From Rehmannia glutinosa (Eukaryota; Streptophyta; Magnoliopsida; Lamiales; Orobanchaceae): DNA of 64,000 nucleotides. Below, piece after piece: positions 23,301-33,403 of the stretch. Where the stretch lies: the NCBI GenBank assembly GCA_016081115.2, contig JABTTQ020000683.1:733269-797268 (forward strand). The letters are read 5' to 3'. Below the pieces are notes generated by a model, which saw nothing but the letters and a program-made list of their open reading frames with translations, had not been told where the DNA came from and ran no database searches. Within the stretch, counting starts at the first letter, position 1; each line of letters starts with the position of its first letter. Made by a program: the position numbers and the translations under genes.

Positions 23301-24407
23301 AGAAACCCGTGTTTCTATCCCCATCCTTGATCCAATTTGCTCGCGACCTCTGATGCCACATTTTTTCTTCTTTCCGCTGAAGGCCCTGTAACTTTTCTTC
23401 TAGGTTCGTGCGCTCCATAAGGCCGGTAATAGACCTGTTTTAATTCTGGGGTGCTTGTAGACATTTTTTCACTTCCCGAATTTGTCGCCCAATGTTCCCA
23501 AAATGAGTACGTTCCCAGGATTTGAGATTCTCGCCGCAAAGGTGAATTTTTCGCTCTAAATCTCTGAGGTCAGTTGCATGCCCGACCTCGTGCCATGTTT
23601 TTTCAATCACATCTTTGCATGATTCATCCGTCAACCACATTGATTCAAAACGGAAAATTCGTTTTTGCGCCTTTGCCGAGTTCTTCTGCGCAATACGACC
23701 CCTGCTCCACATGATAAAAACCGAACAATGGTCAGAATTCGATCTCGGTAGATGTTGGACATGGTAATTTGGGTAGAGGGAAATCCACTCCATATTACCA
23801 ATACATCTATCAAGACGTTCTTGTATATTGTCTTCCCCCCGCTGACCATTTGTCCAAGTAAACCGAAAGCCATTGTATCCCAAATCGTCTAATTTAGTCT
23901 CCTGGATCGCCGCATGAAACTCTTTCAGTTTGTCATCAGCACGTAAGCGCCCCCTATCTTCTTATAATGATAAATAATCTCATTAAAGTCACCGAGACAA
24001 AGCCAACCCGTATTCTGCTCATTTAAAAGGCTCCTCATGAGGTTCCACGTGTTGTGTTTATTATCTTCCTCGGGCCAACCGTAAACCCCCGTGAACCGCC
24101 ATTCCGACTGTCCATCTGTGATCATGCTATCTATGTGGTGCAAGGAGTCGGAAATAATCCTCACTTCAAGTCGGTCACGCCACATGAGATAAAGTCCCCC
24201 CCGGCGGCCACCATTCGAATTGCCGCAATCAACTACATGAACTCCATCAAAACCCATCTTTTCAACCACTGCAAAAACTTCATTTCTTTGAAGCTTGGTT
24301 TCCATGAGGAAAACAAGCGCGGGATCTTGTGAATTGATATATCTCTTAAGCGCACTAACTGTCCATGGGTTCCCAAGCCCACGACAGTTCCAACTTAAGC
24401 AACTCAT
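20365..24407 (-). pseudogene. LINE ORF2: endonuclease, reverse transcriptase, RNase H (frameshifted)
   Basis: Starts MSCLSWNCRGLGNPWTV at 24407. The endonuclease shows MSCLSWNCRG, FLMETKL, WLCLGDFNE and, after a frameshift, SNSDHCSVF (23883-23440). A linker follows (23418-22835). Reverse transcriptase (22841-22140) shows VPGRLITDNVL, FKLDMSKAYDRVEW, RGLRQGDPLSPYLFLF and the catalytic LFFADDNIIF. The thumb and zinc-binding RT segment (22234-20889) shows WKWIWNLNIPPKVQIFLWR and ICGRCG. The C-terminal RNase H (21162-20365) shows VKINSDAS and VVETDN. At least eight frame changes join these pieces, so no full enzyme can be made. Family role: nick target DNA and copy LINE RNA there. Confidence 0.93.
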
Positions 24408-25962
24408 TGTTCTCGGGGGCCGCCCTTGGCGACCTCCCGCAATTTAACGTGCTTGGGATATCGAACAGGCCATGTGATCTAGATTTTTTGGTTTGCGTTT
24501 CAGCTTCTTCCGCATTGTTCTCAGGGTTGTCTAGTGGAGTGCGTTTCGAGGGAGTGTGTGAGGCAGTGTGTTTTTTCATGGGTTTGCGTTGTTTCAGCCT
24601 GGTCCAGACATTTTTGGGTTTAGAGAGAAGCTTTGTTGGTGCTGGGTTAGAGGTTTGTGGTGTGGGTTGTTTGGGGTCATGAATAGTGTGTGGTTGTGGG
24701 TCATGCATTAGAGACAGCGGGGGAGAAGTGCATCTGTTCGAAGACTGTATTATGGAATCTGGGTTGGGCAGGGGGAGGTCGGCATGTGTGATTGGGTTGT
24801 CCAGGGGTATGGGCATTTGGTTATTTGGTTTTGCAGATGGTGGATTAGGTGCATGTAACAGCTCAATGTTGGTATTTGGTGTAGGATCAGAATTAGGAGG
24901 GTTTTTAACAGGTGAAGATGTTAGGGACAATGACTCTAGGGAATGGTGGATGTTGTCTTTGAAGGGACAGGTTGTTTTGTTCGTATGGTTTGGTGAAGTA
25001 TTTCTAGGGTTGGGCTCAGTGTGTGGATTGGTTGGGGTGGAAGAGGAATTTGAGGATTGTGTTGGGGTTGTTGTTTGCTTCGGGATTGCATAGAATGGTG
25101 GGGTAGGGTTGGGTTTGAACAGACTTCGAGAGCTCGATGGCTTGGATTGGGTATCACTAGGGACTGGTAATCGTTTGAATGGCGATGCCTTGAGCCAGGG
25201 GCCGTACTTCATACTCGAGATATCTTGACATTCATTCCGGTCGTAGGTGTCACAGTTCCGGAAGAAATGTCCGATTATCCCGTAGCAAAAGCAATAGATC
25301 AGAAGGGATTCATACTTTAGGGGAAGCGTTAGAAGTTTTCCTTGGATTCGGACTGTAAGCATGCGAGGCATCGGTTTCGTTATATCAATCCGAATCTTGA
25401 ATCTGATAAATTTTCCGAAGAGGCCCTCTGTTGTGGTGTCAAACGTCTCCAACTCACCCAGTTGCCTGGCAAGGGCCATCGCAGTTGCAGCGTTCATACA
25501 AGCCACCGGGACATCGTAAACCCTAATCCAGAAAGATGCTTCGTGAATTTGTGCCGACGAAGGTTGTTCATTGTCCAGCAATTTCCGAATGGCGAACAAA
25601 CCACCATCATAGTGCCACGGTTGGTTTGCCAATACCCAATCTCTATGCGCTTCAGATTCAAACTTGAACAGGATTAAATCGCCCCCCCACTCTCGCGCTG
25701 TGATGGGGTTTCTAGTCCTCCAGGATTTCTTCATGACCTCAATTAGGTAATAGGGTTTCCAAGTTTTATCCGTAAACATCTTTCCAACCAGGCAAAAGGA
25801 CTGATTCGCCGGGGGGTTCTCCGTATCGAACCCATTCTCGTCTAGATCCACAATCACACCCTTCTGCTCTGTTGGATCGTCCATCCAAGCACCCCCCTCA
25901 CCGCTGAACCTCCTTGGATATGGATCACCTCTCAATGCCGTGACCTGAAAAGCAAAAAACAA
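24355..25962 (-). CDS. LINE ORF1 protein (DUF4283 / zinc-knuckle RNA-binding)
   Basis: An intact 535-residue frame. The more family-like start is the internal methionine at residue 27 (MDDPTEQKGVIVDLDENGF). Residues about 55-195 form a DUF4283-type domain (FCLVGKMFTDK, WGGDLILFKFE, FWIRVYDVP). About 220-240 is the zinc-knuckle region, YCFCYGIIGHFFRNC. Its second cysteine position holds tyrosine (TAC), so the CX2CX4HX4C motif is incomplete; TGC to TAC would explain it. From about 270 on it is rich in Pro, Ser, Asn and Thr, then basic. ORF1 proteins bind LINE RNA to form the transposition particle. It overlaps ORF2 by 53 bases in another frame. Intactness contrasts with the broken ORF2. Confidence 0.9.
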   Translation of the reverse strand: MFFAFQVTALRGDPYPRRFSGEGGAWMDDPTEQKGVIVDLDENGFDTENPPANQSFCLVGKMFTDKTWKPYYLIEVMKKSWRTRNPITAREWGGDLILFKFESEAHRDWVLANQPWHYDGGLFAIRKLLDNEQPSSAQIHEASFWIRVYDVPVACMNAATAMALARQLGELETFDTTTEGLFGKFIRFKIRIDITKPMPRMLTVRIQGKLLTLPLKYESLLIYCFCYGIIGHFFRNCDTYDRNECQDISSMKYGPWLKASPFKRLPVPSDTQSKPSSSRSLFKPNPTPPFYAIPKQTTTPTQSSNSSSTPTNPHTEPNPRNTSPNHTNKTTCPFKDNIHHSLESLSLTSSPVKNPPNSDPTPNTNIELLHAPNPPSAKPNNQMPIPLDNPITHADLPLPNPDSIIQSSNRCTSPPLSLMHDPQPHTIHDPKQPTPQTSNPAPTKLLSKPKNVWTRLKQRKPMKKHTASHTPSKRTPLDNPENNAEEAETQTKKSRSHGLFDIPSTLNCGRSPRAAPENNELLKLELSWAWEPMDS

Positions 25963-26263
25963 AGAAAAGAATAAGAAATTTTCTCACAAATTTGCTACGC
26001 AAGAGGGAGTGGCTAACAGTACATGCAGACACATCCAAGCAAAAAGGAGAAAAAGAAACAGACTAAAAGAAAGAGAAGAAAAGGATGAAGGGATTATGGA
26101 GATAGGAAAAACGAAGACGGTGAAGGAGACTGAGAGAGATTGAAAGCGGCAGCACACGCCGGACGGCCGACACCACAATCAGTGAGAACCAAAGGGGAAC
26201 CCTAACAAAACCCTAATGGGAACGAGACTCCTTCGGAAGCGATGAGAACGTGTTTGCTAAGGC

Positions 26264-26276
26264 TTGTGAACTTCTT
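26264..26276. repeat. LINE target-site duplication, right copy
   Basis: TTGTGAACTTCTT, identical to 20323-20335. Confidence 0.9.
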
Positions 26277-26724
26277 AAAGAGATTATTGACAAAAAAATT
26301 GGAGTTATTCCCAGTTTTAAAAAAGTAAACTATATTGAGACATTAATTCGGCTATCATCAATACTTCTCATAATCCAATTAATCTGGCATCGTACAAAAC
26401 ATAATGAGGTCAATCGTGCAGATCTTATATTCCAATATTGTATTCCATCCCGCTTCTATTAAAAATAAACGTGACAATAATTTGTTCTCGTGGATTGGAA
26501 GATGGAATACAATATTGAAATAGATAACTCATCTGGTTGACATGATCGAGTCATGTCAATTCAGATTGATTAAGCGTTTGTTGGATGATTTTCGTTACCA
26601 AAATTGTAAATTGTAATTCTTCTTCTATAAGTATCCGGCGTATGTATTCTTATTTCTTGGCATAAGATAGTAAATTAATTGCTTGGAATAACCTTTATTA
26701 CTTACTAAGCGGCTTTATGTACTA
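26277..26724. other. Spacer after the LINE; short unrecognised frame
   Basis: A 70-residue frame at 26250-26462 (ELLKEIIDKKIGVIPSFKKV) begins in the target duplication. If the LINE is removed it would extend leftward a short way. No family recognised; AT-rich beyond it. Confidence 0.3.
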
Positions 26725-26751
26725 ATATATATATATATATATATATATATA
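26725..26751. repeat. (TA)n microsatellite
   Basis: Pure TA tract directly left of the inverted-repeat element that starts at 26752. Confidence 0.95.
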
Positions 26752-28216
26752 GGGGGAGGCTACAATGAGACCACATATTATAGTGAGACAATGTGTACAT
26801 CTCAACCCTCCCTTATCTATATCAATGGCTAAGATAAATAGGGGTTAGAATTACATTAAACATCTAATTAAGGCAAAATAAAAGTATAATTGTCAAAACA
26901 AACATGTGGGGGGACCATCCAAATATGGAACCAGTTATTAGGAGAGAGAAAATCACGTGGGGAGAGAGAAAATCGCGAGAAAATCGCGCTGGAGAGAGAA
27001 AATCCCGCATGTGCTCTGTCATGCAGTATGATGTACACTTATCAATTATTTGTTGTATACTTAACACTATTTTGCTGTATGTTTAACATAATTTTACTAG
27101 TATATTAAAATGGTCAAACAAAAACATGTGGGGACTGTGAATCAAGAACCAGTTAGAGATAGAGAATCACGCTCATTAACATGTGGGGACCGTGGATTAA
27201 GTAAATCAATTATAGAGAGAGAGAAAATCACGCTCATTATTGTGATGTATATTTAGCATATACTTGATGTATACTTAACACTATTTTACTGCATATTACA
27301 ATTATCAAACAAAAATATAAGTGTACAAAAAAACACATATAAGTATACAACAAACCACATATAAGTATACAACAAAAAAACATAAGTATACAATAACATA
27401 AATATATACATAAAAAATTAACTATTTATACAGCAAAACACATCTAAGTATACATCAAAAAATATCTAAGTCGTAAACCACCCCACAACCCTGCTGCTGG
27501 TAATTCTCCAACAACCCCGACACTATTAGGAAAGAAAAAGGAGACGAAAGATGGAGGAATGAGGTGATAGAGCTTAGAGGCTGACCCCTTTTCTGATCTT
27601 AAAAAACATGTTGCAACATTATCATGAAATAAAGTGGTAAAATAAGTGAGAGAGAAAAGAAAGAAAGAAAAGTTTCCATTCCATTTTCCTTAGGACCCTT
27701 TCTTGCATTTTATCCCTGTGGAATGGGGAAAAAAATATGAAACCCCATGAAATACATAAATGCTGATTACCCTGTTATGGAAACTTAAAAAGAGCAAAAA
27801 ACTATGAAAATAAACGTTAGTTGAATCTTAAATGTCTCCTTATGAATTCAAAAAAGAAGCAAGCATCTTTGGGATCTGCGTGTTCATTTTTGTATATTTC
27901 ATTAATAATCTGCGTGTTCGGATGGATAGATTTGGAGTAAGAATTTCATACTTAAAGTAACATATCTATGGTTATAAGAGATGAGGAAGAAGGCGAGAGG
28001 GAGGGATGAGGTGAGATTTGAGTGGGTCAGGGTGGGAGATGGAGGAAGGAAAATATTATGTAAGTGTGTAATTACAATGCTGCCCTTTTTAGGTTTAAAA
28101 TAAATTAAAAATAATTATTAAATTGGAAAGATCCCAACCATCTAAAATTTGAGATGTGTGGCCATGATTAGTCCACACTGTCTCACTCTAATTATGTGGT
28201 CTCATTTGATCTTATT

Positions 28217-28218
<2 letters not shown>
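26752..28218. mobile_element. TA-tract-flanked inverted-repeat element 1
   Basis: Left end GGGGGAGGCTACAATGAGAC, then CACATATTATAGTGAGACA. The inverted right end reads GGAATAAGATCAAATGAGAC, then CACATAATTAGAGTGAGACA. They match over about 50 bp, with conserved TGAGACCACAT and GAGTGAGACA blocks. Both ends abut (TA)n tracts. The interior (1.5 kb) is noncoding and has repeats of AAGTATACAACA and ACATGTGGGGAC with GAGAGA tracts. Rice Micron MITEs are also bounded by (TA)n; I infer a similar target preference but not kinship. Confidence 0.65.

Positions 28219-28253
<35 letters not shown>
28219..28253. repeat. (TA)n microsatellite shared by elements 1 and 2
   Basis: Pure TA tract, 35 bp, between the two inverted-repeat elements. 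Confidence 0.95.
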
Positions 28254-28255
<2 letters not shown>

Positions 28256-29260
28256 ATTGGTTCAAATGAGACCAATCCCTTTAGGTTAGTCCATAAGAAC
28301 ATTTATGGACTCTTGATTTAAAATTTTGGATGGTGTAGATCATTTTAGTTAATTTAGGCATATAAGGGTATAATTGTATTTTTATATTTAATTAGTTATG
28401 TTAATTGGACGGTTATTAGCTATATTTAAGGAAACATAATCCTACCTTTTCAGTTACCCGATTTTTAGGGAGGAAAAATCATCAACTTCAAGCGTTTTTT
28501 TCAAAATTAATAATTATTTCCGCCATATTTGTGAACAATCATTTTGTTGTATACTTAGTTCAGTGGACTTGTATACTTAGTCATGTTTATTGTATATTTA
28601 GTTCAGTGGATTTGTATACTTGGTTCAGTGGAATCGTATTCTTAGTTATATAAGTAGTTTAGTGAATTTGTACACTTACTTCTGTGGATTTGTATACTTA
28701 GTTCAATGGAATTGTATACTTAGTTATATAAGTAATTCAGTGTAATTGTATACTTAGTTAAATGTTTCTGTATACTTAGTATTATTTTAATGTATAGTTA
28801 GTTCAATGTAATTGTATACTTAGTTAAATGTTTATGTATACTTAGTAAAGTTTTAATGTACAAATAGTTTAGTGTAATTGTATACTTAGTTAATTGTTTA
28901 TGTATACTTAGTAATATTTTAATGTATAGTTAGTTTAGTGTAATTGTATACTTTTCATTAATTGTTGCACGATTTTGTTGCCATATTTGAATAATTTGCA
29001 GGTTCGAATAGGAAGGGAGAGAAAGGAAAGGTGAATCGTTTGATTATGGGGACGTGATCAATACAAAATCACGTCCCTAATTTTTAGGAAGCGGTTACTA
29101 TATTTAATTTCATGGATTCCTATTTTATCCCTTCTGTTGTATACTTACTTATGAAATGTTGTATATATTGTAATATATCTTGGCCATTGATTTACTATTT
29201 GTATGGTGTAGATTTGGTCATATGGACTAACTTAGGAGGGTGGTCTCACAGGATCCCCTC

Positions 29261-29262
<2 letters not shown>
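28254..29262. mobile_element. TA-tract-flanked inverted-repeat element 2
   Basis: Left end GGATTGGTTCAAATGAGACC, then TTAGTCCATAAGAAC. The inverted right end is GGGAGGGGATCCTGTGAGAC, then TTAGTCCATATGACC. The ends are imperfect inverted repeats and share the TGAGACC block with element 1. TA tracts bound both sides. The interior holds a long series of TGTATACTTAG repeats and no coding potential. Confidence 0.6.
28540..28960. repeat. TGTATACTTAG-containing repeat series
   Basis: About a dozen copies of TGTATACTTAGTT spaced by 15-45 bp, joined by AGTTCAGTG or AGTTTAGTG links. GTATAC is itself palindromic. The inverse motif, AAGTATACAACA, is repeated at 27310-27440 in element 1. Confidence 0.8.

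Positions 29263-29263
<1 letters not shown>

Positions 29264-29297
<34 letters not shown>
29264..29297. repeat. (TA)n microsatellite
   Basis: Pure TA tract at the right edge of element 2. Confidence 0.95.
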
Positions 29298-29302
<5 letters not shown>

Positions 29303-29531
29303 TACTTCCCTGATCTTCATGAGGTGCATCAATACTTCATTTTATTTCCAAATTTATTCCATGCTCAATGCTAGAAGAAATACATTTAATTGAAGATACA
29401 ATAACAAAAGGCGAGGAACCTTCTGTTTACTAGTAAAAAATACACAAATACAAACACACAATCACTAAATAAATAAGGGGAAACACTTCAAACTAAGAGC
29501 CTTAAATATTAGGCTGAAAACATTGGGCAGC

Positions 29532-29939
29532 TTATGCACATTCAAACCCCGAGGGGACCTTCTTCCCGCAGTAGTTCAAAAGCAAGCTAAGGGAGAGCGA
29601 AGAATTAAGCTTAACACCCAAGACATTGGCTTTGATGGTGGTACAAAGGCAAACGGCGGCCTCAAGATCAGCCAAGTCACGAATGAGCGTGCAGCATGGT
29701 GTCTTTGGTGGGGTTCCGACGACAATGCTTACCAAGTCATTGAGCAACTTGGCGCACACTCCCAATTTGAGGGTGTCCTTAGGGCACTTAGCCTTGCCGG
29801 AAGGTGGCTTCACGTGGCCACCGCCACTACTCGGTGCTTTTTTTGGTGCGGGAGGGCAAGGGACGTACGTCGAACTCACCATTGTGAAGAAGAGGATGTT
29901 CAAGAGAAGCAAAAATGTAGCTGATCTAATTGTTGCCAT
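29532..29939 (-). CDS. Secreted proline-rich 8-cysteine protein (DC2.15/HyPRP type), copy 1
   Basis: A single-exon 135-residue protein. Residues 1-23 form a signal peptide (MATIRSATFLLLLNILFFTM...SS). A short Pro/Gly/Lys-rich linker follows (CPPAPKKAPSSGGG). The C-terminal 8-cysteine domain (about residues 50-135) has the pattern C..C..CC..CLC..C..C, in KCPKDTLKLGVC, TPCCTLI, AVCLCT, LNYCGKKVPSGFEC. This is the hydrophobic-seed/LTP-like domain of carrot DC2.15-type cell-wall proteins, with four disulfides expected. The size matches the family (about 130-140). A paralogue in the same orientation lies 4.6 kb upstream with a conserved promoter. Exact role is not known for most members. Confidence 0.95.
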   Translation of the reverse strand: MATIRSATFLLLLNILFFTMVSSTYVPCPPAPKKAPSSGGGHVKPPSGKAKCPKDTLKLGVCAKLLNDLVSIVVGTPPKTPCCTLIRDLADLEAAVCLCTTIKANVLGVKLNSSLSLSLLLNYCGKKVPSGFECA

Positions 29940-30034
29940 TCTTTTTTATTATTTTGTGGTTAAAGCTTTAGTAAATGGCTGATGATATATGATATGTTTT
30001 GTTTTGAGGCAGGAAATGAGAATGTACTATTGGA

Positions 30035-30044
30035 GGTTTTTATA
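30035..30044 (-). promoter_or_regulatory. TATA box of secreted-protein gene copy 1
   Basis: Minus strand TATAAAAACC about 96 bp upstream of the start codon. The same 10-mer sits at the equivalent place in the second copy (35017-35026). Confidence 0.75.
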
Positions 30045-30116
30045 GATGAAAAATATGAGATTTCTTATTTTTTTTTTTTTATTTCTCTTGGTGGGAAAAT
30101 GTTTGAAATTTTTTTA

Positions 30117-30130
30117 GAGGAGCCATGTGG
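30117..30130 (-). promoter_or_regulatory. Conserved upstream motif of copy 1
   Basis: GAGGAGCCATGTGG (plus reading) is identical at 35109-35122 upstream of copy 2. On the coding strand it contains CACATG, an E-box type core recognised by some bHLH factors. About 178 bp from the ATG. Confidence 0.5.
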
Positions 30131-31019
30131 TCTTGTGGGGAGAAGGGAATTTAAATCCTGATTAATTAATAGTACCCTACACAAGCTGGATTGTAGCGTG
30201 GATGATAAGTATAAGAGGAGTAGTCATTTTTGTCTAATTAAATAAAATAGTGTTCCTTTCAAGTTGATCAATTATTGAATCTATTCATTTTTTGAAGTTG
30301 GTGTAATGAGTTTTCTGAATTTATTTCGTGATGAAACATGGTGACCTGGTAGAGTATGTGGTCTGAAATGTTTCATTTCCTGAAATACAAGGCTATAAGG
30401 TTTTTATACACTCCCTCAATTTGACAATTATATATGTTACGTTTTCGCTTTATTCCACAAAATGTTTTACAATATAAGAGTTGAAAGTAAGAATAAAAAT
30501 CAGACAAAGACTACAATTTCTGAGTATATTTACGTTAGTTATAGCTTCAATTCAGATGTAACGAATTGTACAATATTCTTGATTTTCCAAAAATATGTCA
30601 AAAACAAAATAACATAAATAGTTTAAATATGAAGGTAAAGACTAAAGAACACAGATATATATGTCCTTATGACGATCCTTTACGGTAATACTTGACATTT
30701 CGGATTCCCTGGCTAGGATGGGCCAGTGAGACTAACAGCCGTGGGCTAGGATCGCCAAAACCAGAATCTATCCGTCAAGAATAAATTGAACCCAAGACCC
30801 AACTCACTCCGCTAGTCCGTCTTGAATCTTGATTGAGACAGAAACGGAGGCTGAAAATTAAATTTAGGGGGGCAAAATTTATTTTTTCTATTAATTAGTA
30901 GATAAAGAGGTATTTTTTACTTTTTAGAGCAGACAAAATTTTATAATTTAATAATTTTATATGCAAATTATATATTAAGTACTATAGAAATACTTTGAAG
31001 TTGAGGGAGGCCATCGCCG
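30131..31019. other. Spacer upstream of copy 1, no gene seen
   Basis: The first about 250 bp keep similarity to the upstream region of copy 2 (TTGATCAATTATT, AAGTTGGTGTAA, ATGGTGA, ATGTGGTNYGAAAT). The remainder is AT-rich, with a less AT-rich patch at 30660-30860 that I cannot assign. Confidence 0.45.
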
Positions 31020-31990
31020 GTGCCTAGAGATTTTAAAAGGGCTGCGGCCTGTTGGCCCGGACCGTTTAAACCGGAATAAAAGAGGGTTAGGGCCGAATTA
31101 TTTTGGCCCGTTTAAATCAGGGTCTTGTTGGCCCGAAACGATTAAACTGAAGCCCGTTAGGGCTAGCCCGAAGGTTAACCGGGCTAGCCCGTTAACCCGC
31201 TATTTTATTTTTTAAAAAATAAATATAATTCTAATATTTTATATCTACTTTTATTACTTACTATTACTAATAAATTTATTTTTCAAATTAACATCTCCCT
31301 TAAGTTTAATTTTATTAAACAAACTATAAATTCTTGAAAAGCTTCTTTTTTATTTGTTTTATTTATTACTTAATTTAGTTTTTCATTTTTATTCTGAATA
31401 AAAAAATGTCACATAATCTTTTTAGATTATTTAGGATATAAATTATATTTCTAACTGGTGCTAAATCTAATTTTTTAATTTTGTTAATGCAACGTAATTA
31501 TAAACATGCATGACTTTTTTTAAGATTAACTTTAAATGTTAAACTTAAATGTTATATATGCTCAAGTTTAAAATTTTAGATTTAAATATCTTATATTGAA
31601 AATTTTAAATTATAGTCACATGAGTAATTACATTAAAAAAGTTAATTTTGGGTAGCTTTAGTTATTATTATTTTATTTTCAAAATTTAGATCATAAAATA
31701 TTTAATTTTATAAATTTGTTAATGCAATGTAATTAGAAACTTTGCATGAATTTTATTTATGACGAATAGTTTAACATAAAATGTTAAATTTAAATGTTAT
31801 ATACATTCGAGTTTAAATTTTTAAATTTAAATATATAATTTTTAATTTTTTGAGTATAGCCCGATAGTGGCCCGTTTAGCCCGAAGCCTGCTAGGGTTAG
31901 GGTTAAGTTCCAATATTGTCAGCCTGTTTACCCTCTAGCTCCATCCTGTTGAGGACCCACCCCGTCCCGAGCCAAAACCTGATGTTCACC
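31020..31990. repeat. Possible non-autonomous DNA element with GGCCCG-rich ends
   Basis: Both edges (31045-31200 and 31855-31990) are rich in GGCCCGTT, AGCCCG and TTAGGG-type motifs. They enclose about 650 bp of very AT-rich DNA with internal diverged repeats (CATGCATGAMTTT, TTAAATGTTATATA). Such ends are common in plant hAT-like elements. I could not define exact termini or a target duplication. Confidence 0.3.
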
Positions 31991-32406
31991 CGTTACATCC
32001 ACAAACATTTATTTTTATTTTACCTGTGTTTCCTTAGTTTTAACAATAACAATAGATTTTCTCAAAAAAAAAAAAAAAACAATAACAATAGATTTTACAT
32101 ACATTAAAGAAATAGACACTAGAATTCATTTTCATTAACTGTCATTGTGAGTCATGACATGTTTATATCACAAAAATAAATCATTTACTTACTTTAACTT
32201 TCAAACAACAATATATTTAATCACTATTTAATTATCTCAGCAACGGAAAAATGAAACGTCGCTGCCGCCAATGTTAATGGCGAAGCTAAAAACATAGCCA
32301 AATTAAGAAGTAAAATAATAATAAAGAAATAAATAAATAAATAAATTCCATTAAAAAATTATTAATTTAGCGGGTATATTGGTTGTCTCGCTACTAACTT
32401 TAGTAG
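31991..32406. other. AT-rich spacer, no gene seen
   Basis: Contains a 16-bp A-run near 32065 and an AAATA-type simple stretch near 32325. Nothing else recognised. Confidence 0.4.
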
Positions 32407-32415
32407 CAATTGTAG

Positions 32416-33393
32416 GGGAAAATTGTAATTTTGGTCCCATAACTACAAAGCAATATCAATTTAGTCCCGTTCAATATTGTTTTGGCAAAAACACCCTTTA
32501 ACTTCTTCGCATTCTCAATTTGAGGACTCTTTTTGCCGGAAAATTGAATTTTTGCCGGAAAATCAAATTAATTGGGGATTTTGGGTTTTCTCCGGCCAAA
32601 TTTGAACACACTAGATATATCTAAATGACATGGCGCCTAAGTGGTCATGCCCAATGTGGAAAAATGAATTATTTTTCAATTAATAATATATCTAAATGAC
32701 ATGGCGCCTAAGTGGTCATGCCCAATGTGGAAAAATGAATTATTTTTCAATTAATAATATCTTATTTAATTGAAAATACTTAAATTAAATTAAAATATAT
32801 ATATTTAAATATAAAATAAAATAGGAAATAATATTTAAAAACTCTTGTTTAATACTTAACAAATGTAAATTATTTTGCAAATGAATAAATTTTGTTAGTA
32901 TTATCATTTAATAACTCAATTCTTAATTTATTCAACTAATCAATTACAAATTAGAGAGTAAAATTGTAATATTATCTAATTAAAAAATATTTAACCAAAT
33001 AGAAAAAGATATTTCTTTTTTTTCTTCTCTGTTGCGTTCATCTTTGGAATTGTTTATTGATTAAAAATATTAAATAAATGAAATATATATATTTTTAATT
33101 TTAGTTGTTAGTATTTAAATAAGATCTTAATAATTAAAAATAATTTATTTTTCCACTTTGACAAGTGCCACTTGAATTGGGCATGGTCACATAGGTGTCA
33201 TGTAAATTAAATATATCCAGCATATACAAATTGGCCGGAAAAAACCTAAAATCCCGAATTAATTTAATTTTCTGGAAAAAAATGGTCTTGAAATTGAGGT
33301 AAAGGAGTTACAGGGTGTCTTTACCAAATAAAATCTGAACCGGACCAATTTACTACCTCAGTATAATTACGGGACCAAAATTGCAATTTTCCC
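32416..33393. mobile_element. Mutator-like long-TIR element
   Basis: Begins GGGAAAATTGTAATTTTGG and ends with its inverse (CCAAAATTGCAATTTTCCC). Similarity between the inverted arms continues for about 250-300 bp, including GGCCGGAAAA, TTAATTTGATTTTCCGG-type and GGGCATG(G/A)(C/T)CAC blocks. Flanking 10-bp repeats GCAATTGTAG (32406-32415) and GCTATTGTAG (33394-33403) differ at one base and fit a Mutator-type 9-10 bp target duplication. The interior is noncoding. Confidence 0.75.
32618..32760. repeat. 71-bp perfect tandem duplication inside the long-TIR element
   Basis: The block from TATCTAAATGACATGGCGCC to TTAATAATAT occurs twice in a row with no difference seen. It lies in the left arm only. 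Confidence 0.9.
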
Positions 33394-33403
33394 GCTATTG
33401 TAG

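Larger units (their letters stand above)
20336..26263 (-). mobile_element. Full-length L1-type LINE
   Basis: A 5.9-kb non-LTR retrotransposon on the minus strand with a 5' UTR, ORF1, a short overlap and ORF2 (endonuclease, reverse transcriptase, RNase H), ending in a short poly(A) seen as the T-run at 20334-20344. A perfect 13-bp target duplication, TTGTGAACTTCTT, flanks it at 20323-20335 and 26264-26276. The implied first-strand nick (CTCTTT/AAGAAG on the minus strand) fits the L1 endonuclease preference. Confidence 0.93.

Noticed and set aside
24365..25093. Plus-strand frames opposite LINE ORF1
   Set aside because: Shadows of the intact minus-strand ORF1.
29523..29982. Plus-strand frames of 118-133 residues
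   Set aside because: Antisense shadows of the 8-cysteine protein gene.
30660..30860. Possible tRNA or structured RNA in a less AT-rich patch
   Set aside because: No acceptor stem, anticodon arm or T-loop consensus could be assembled.
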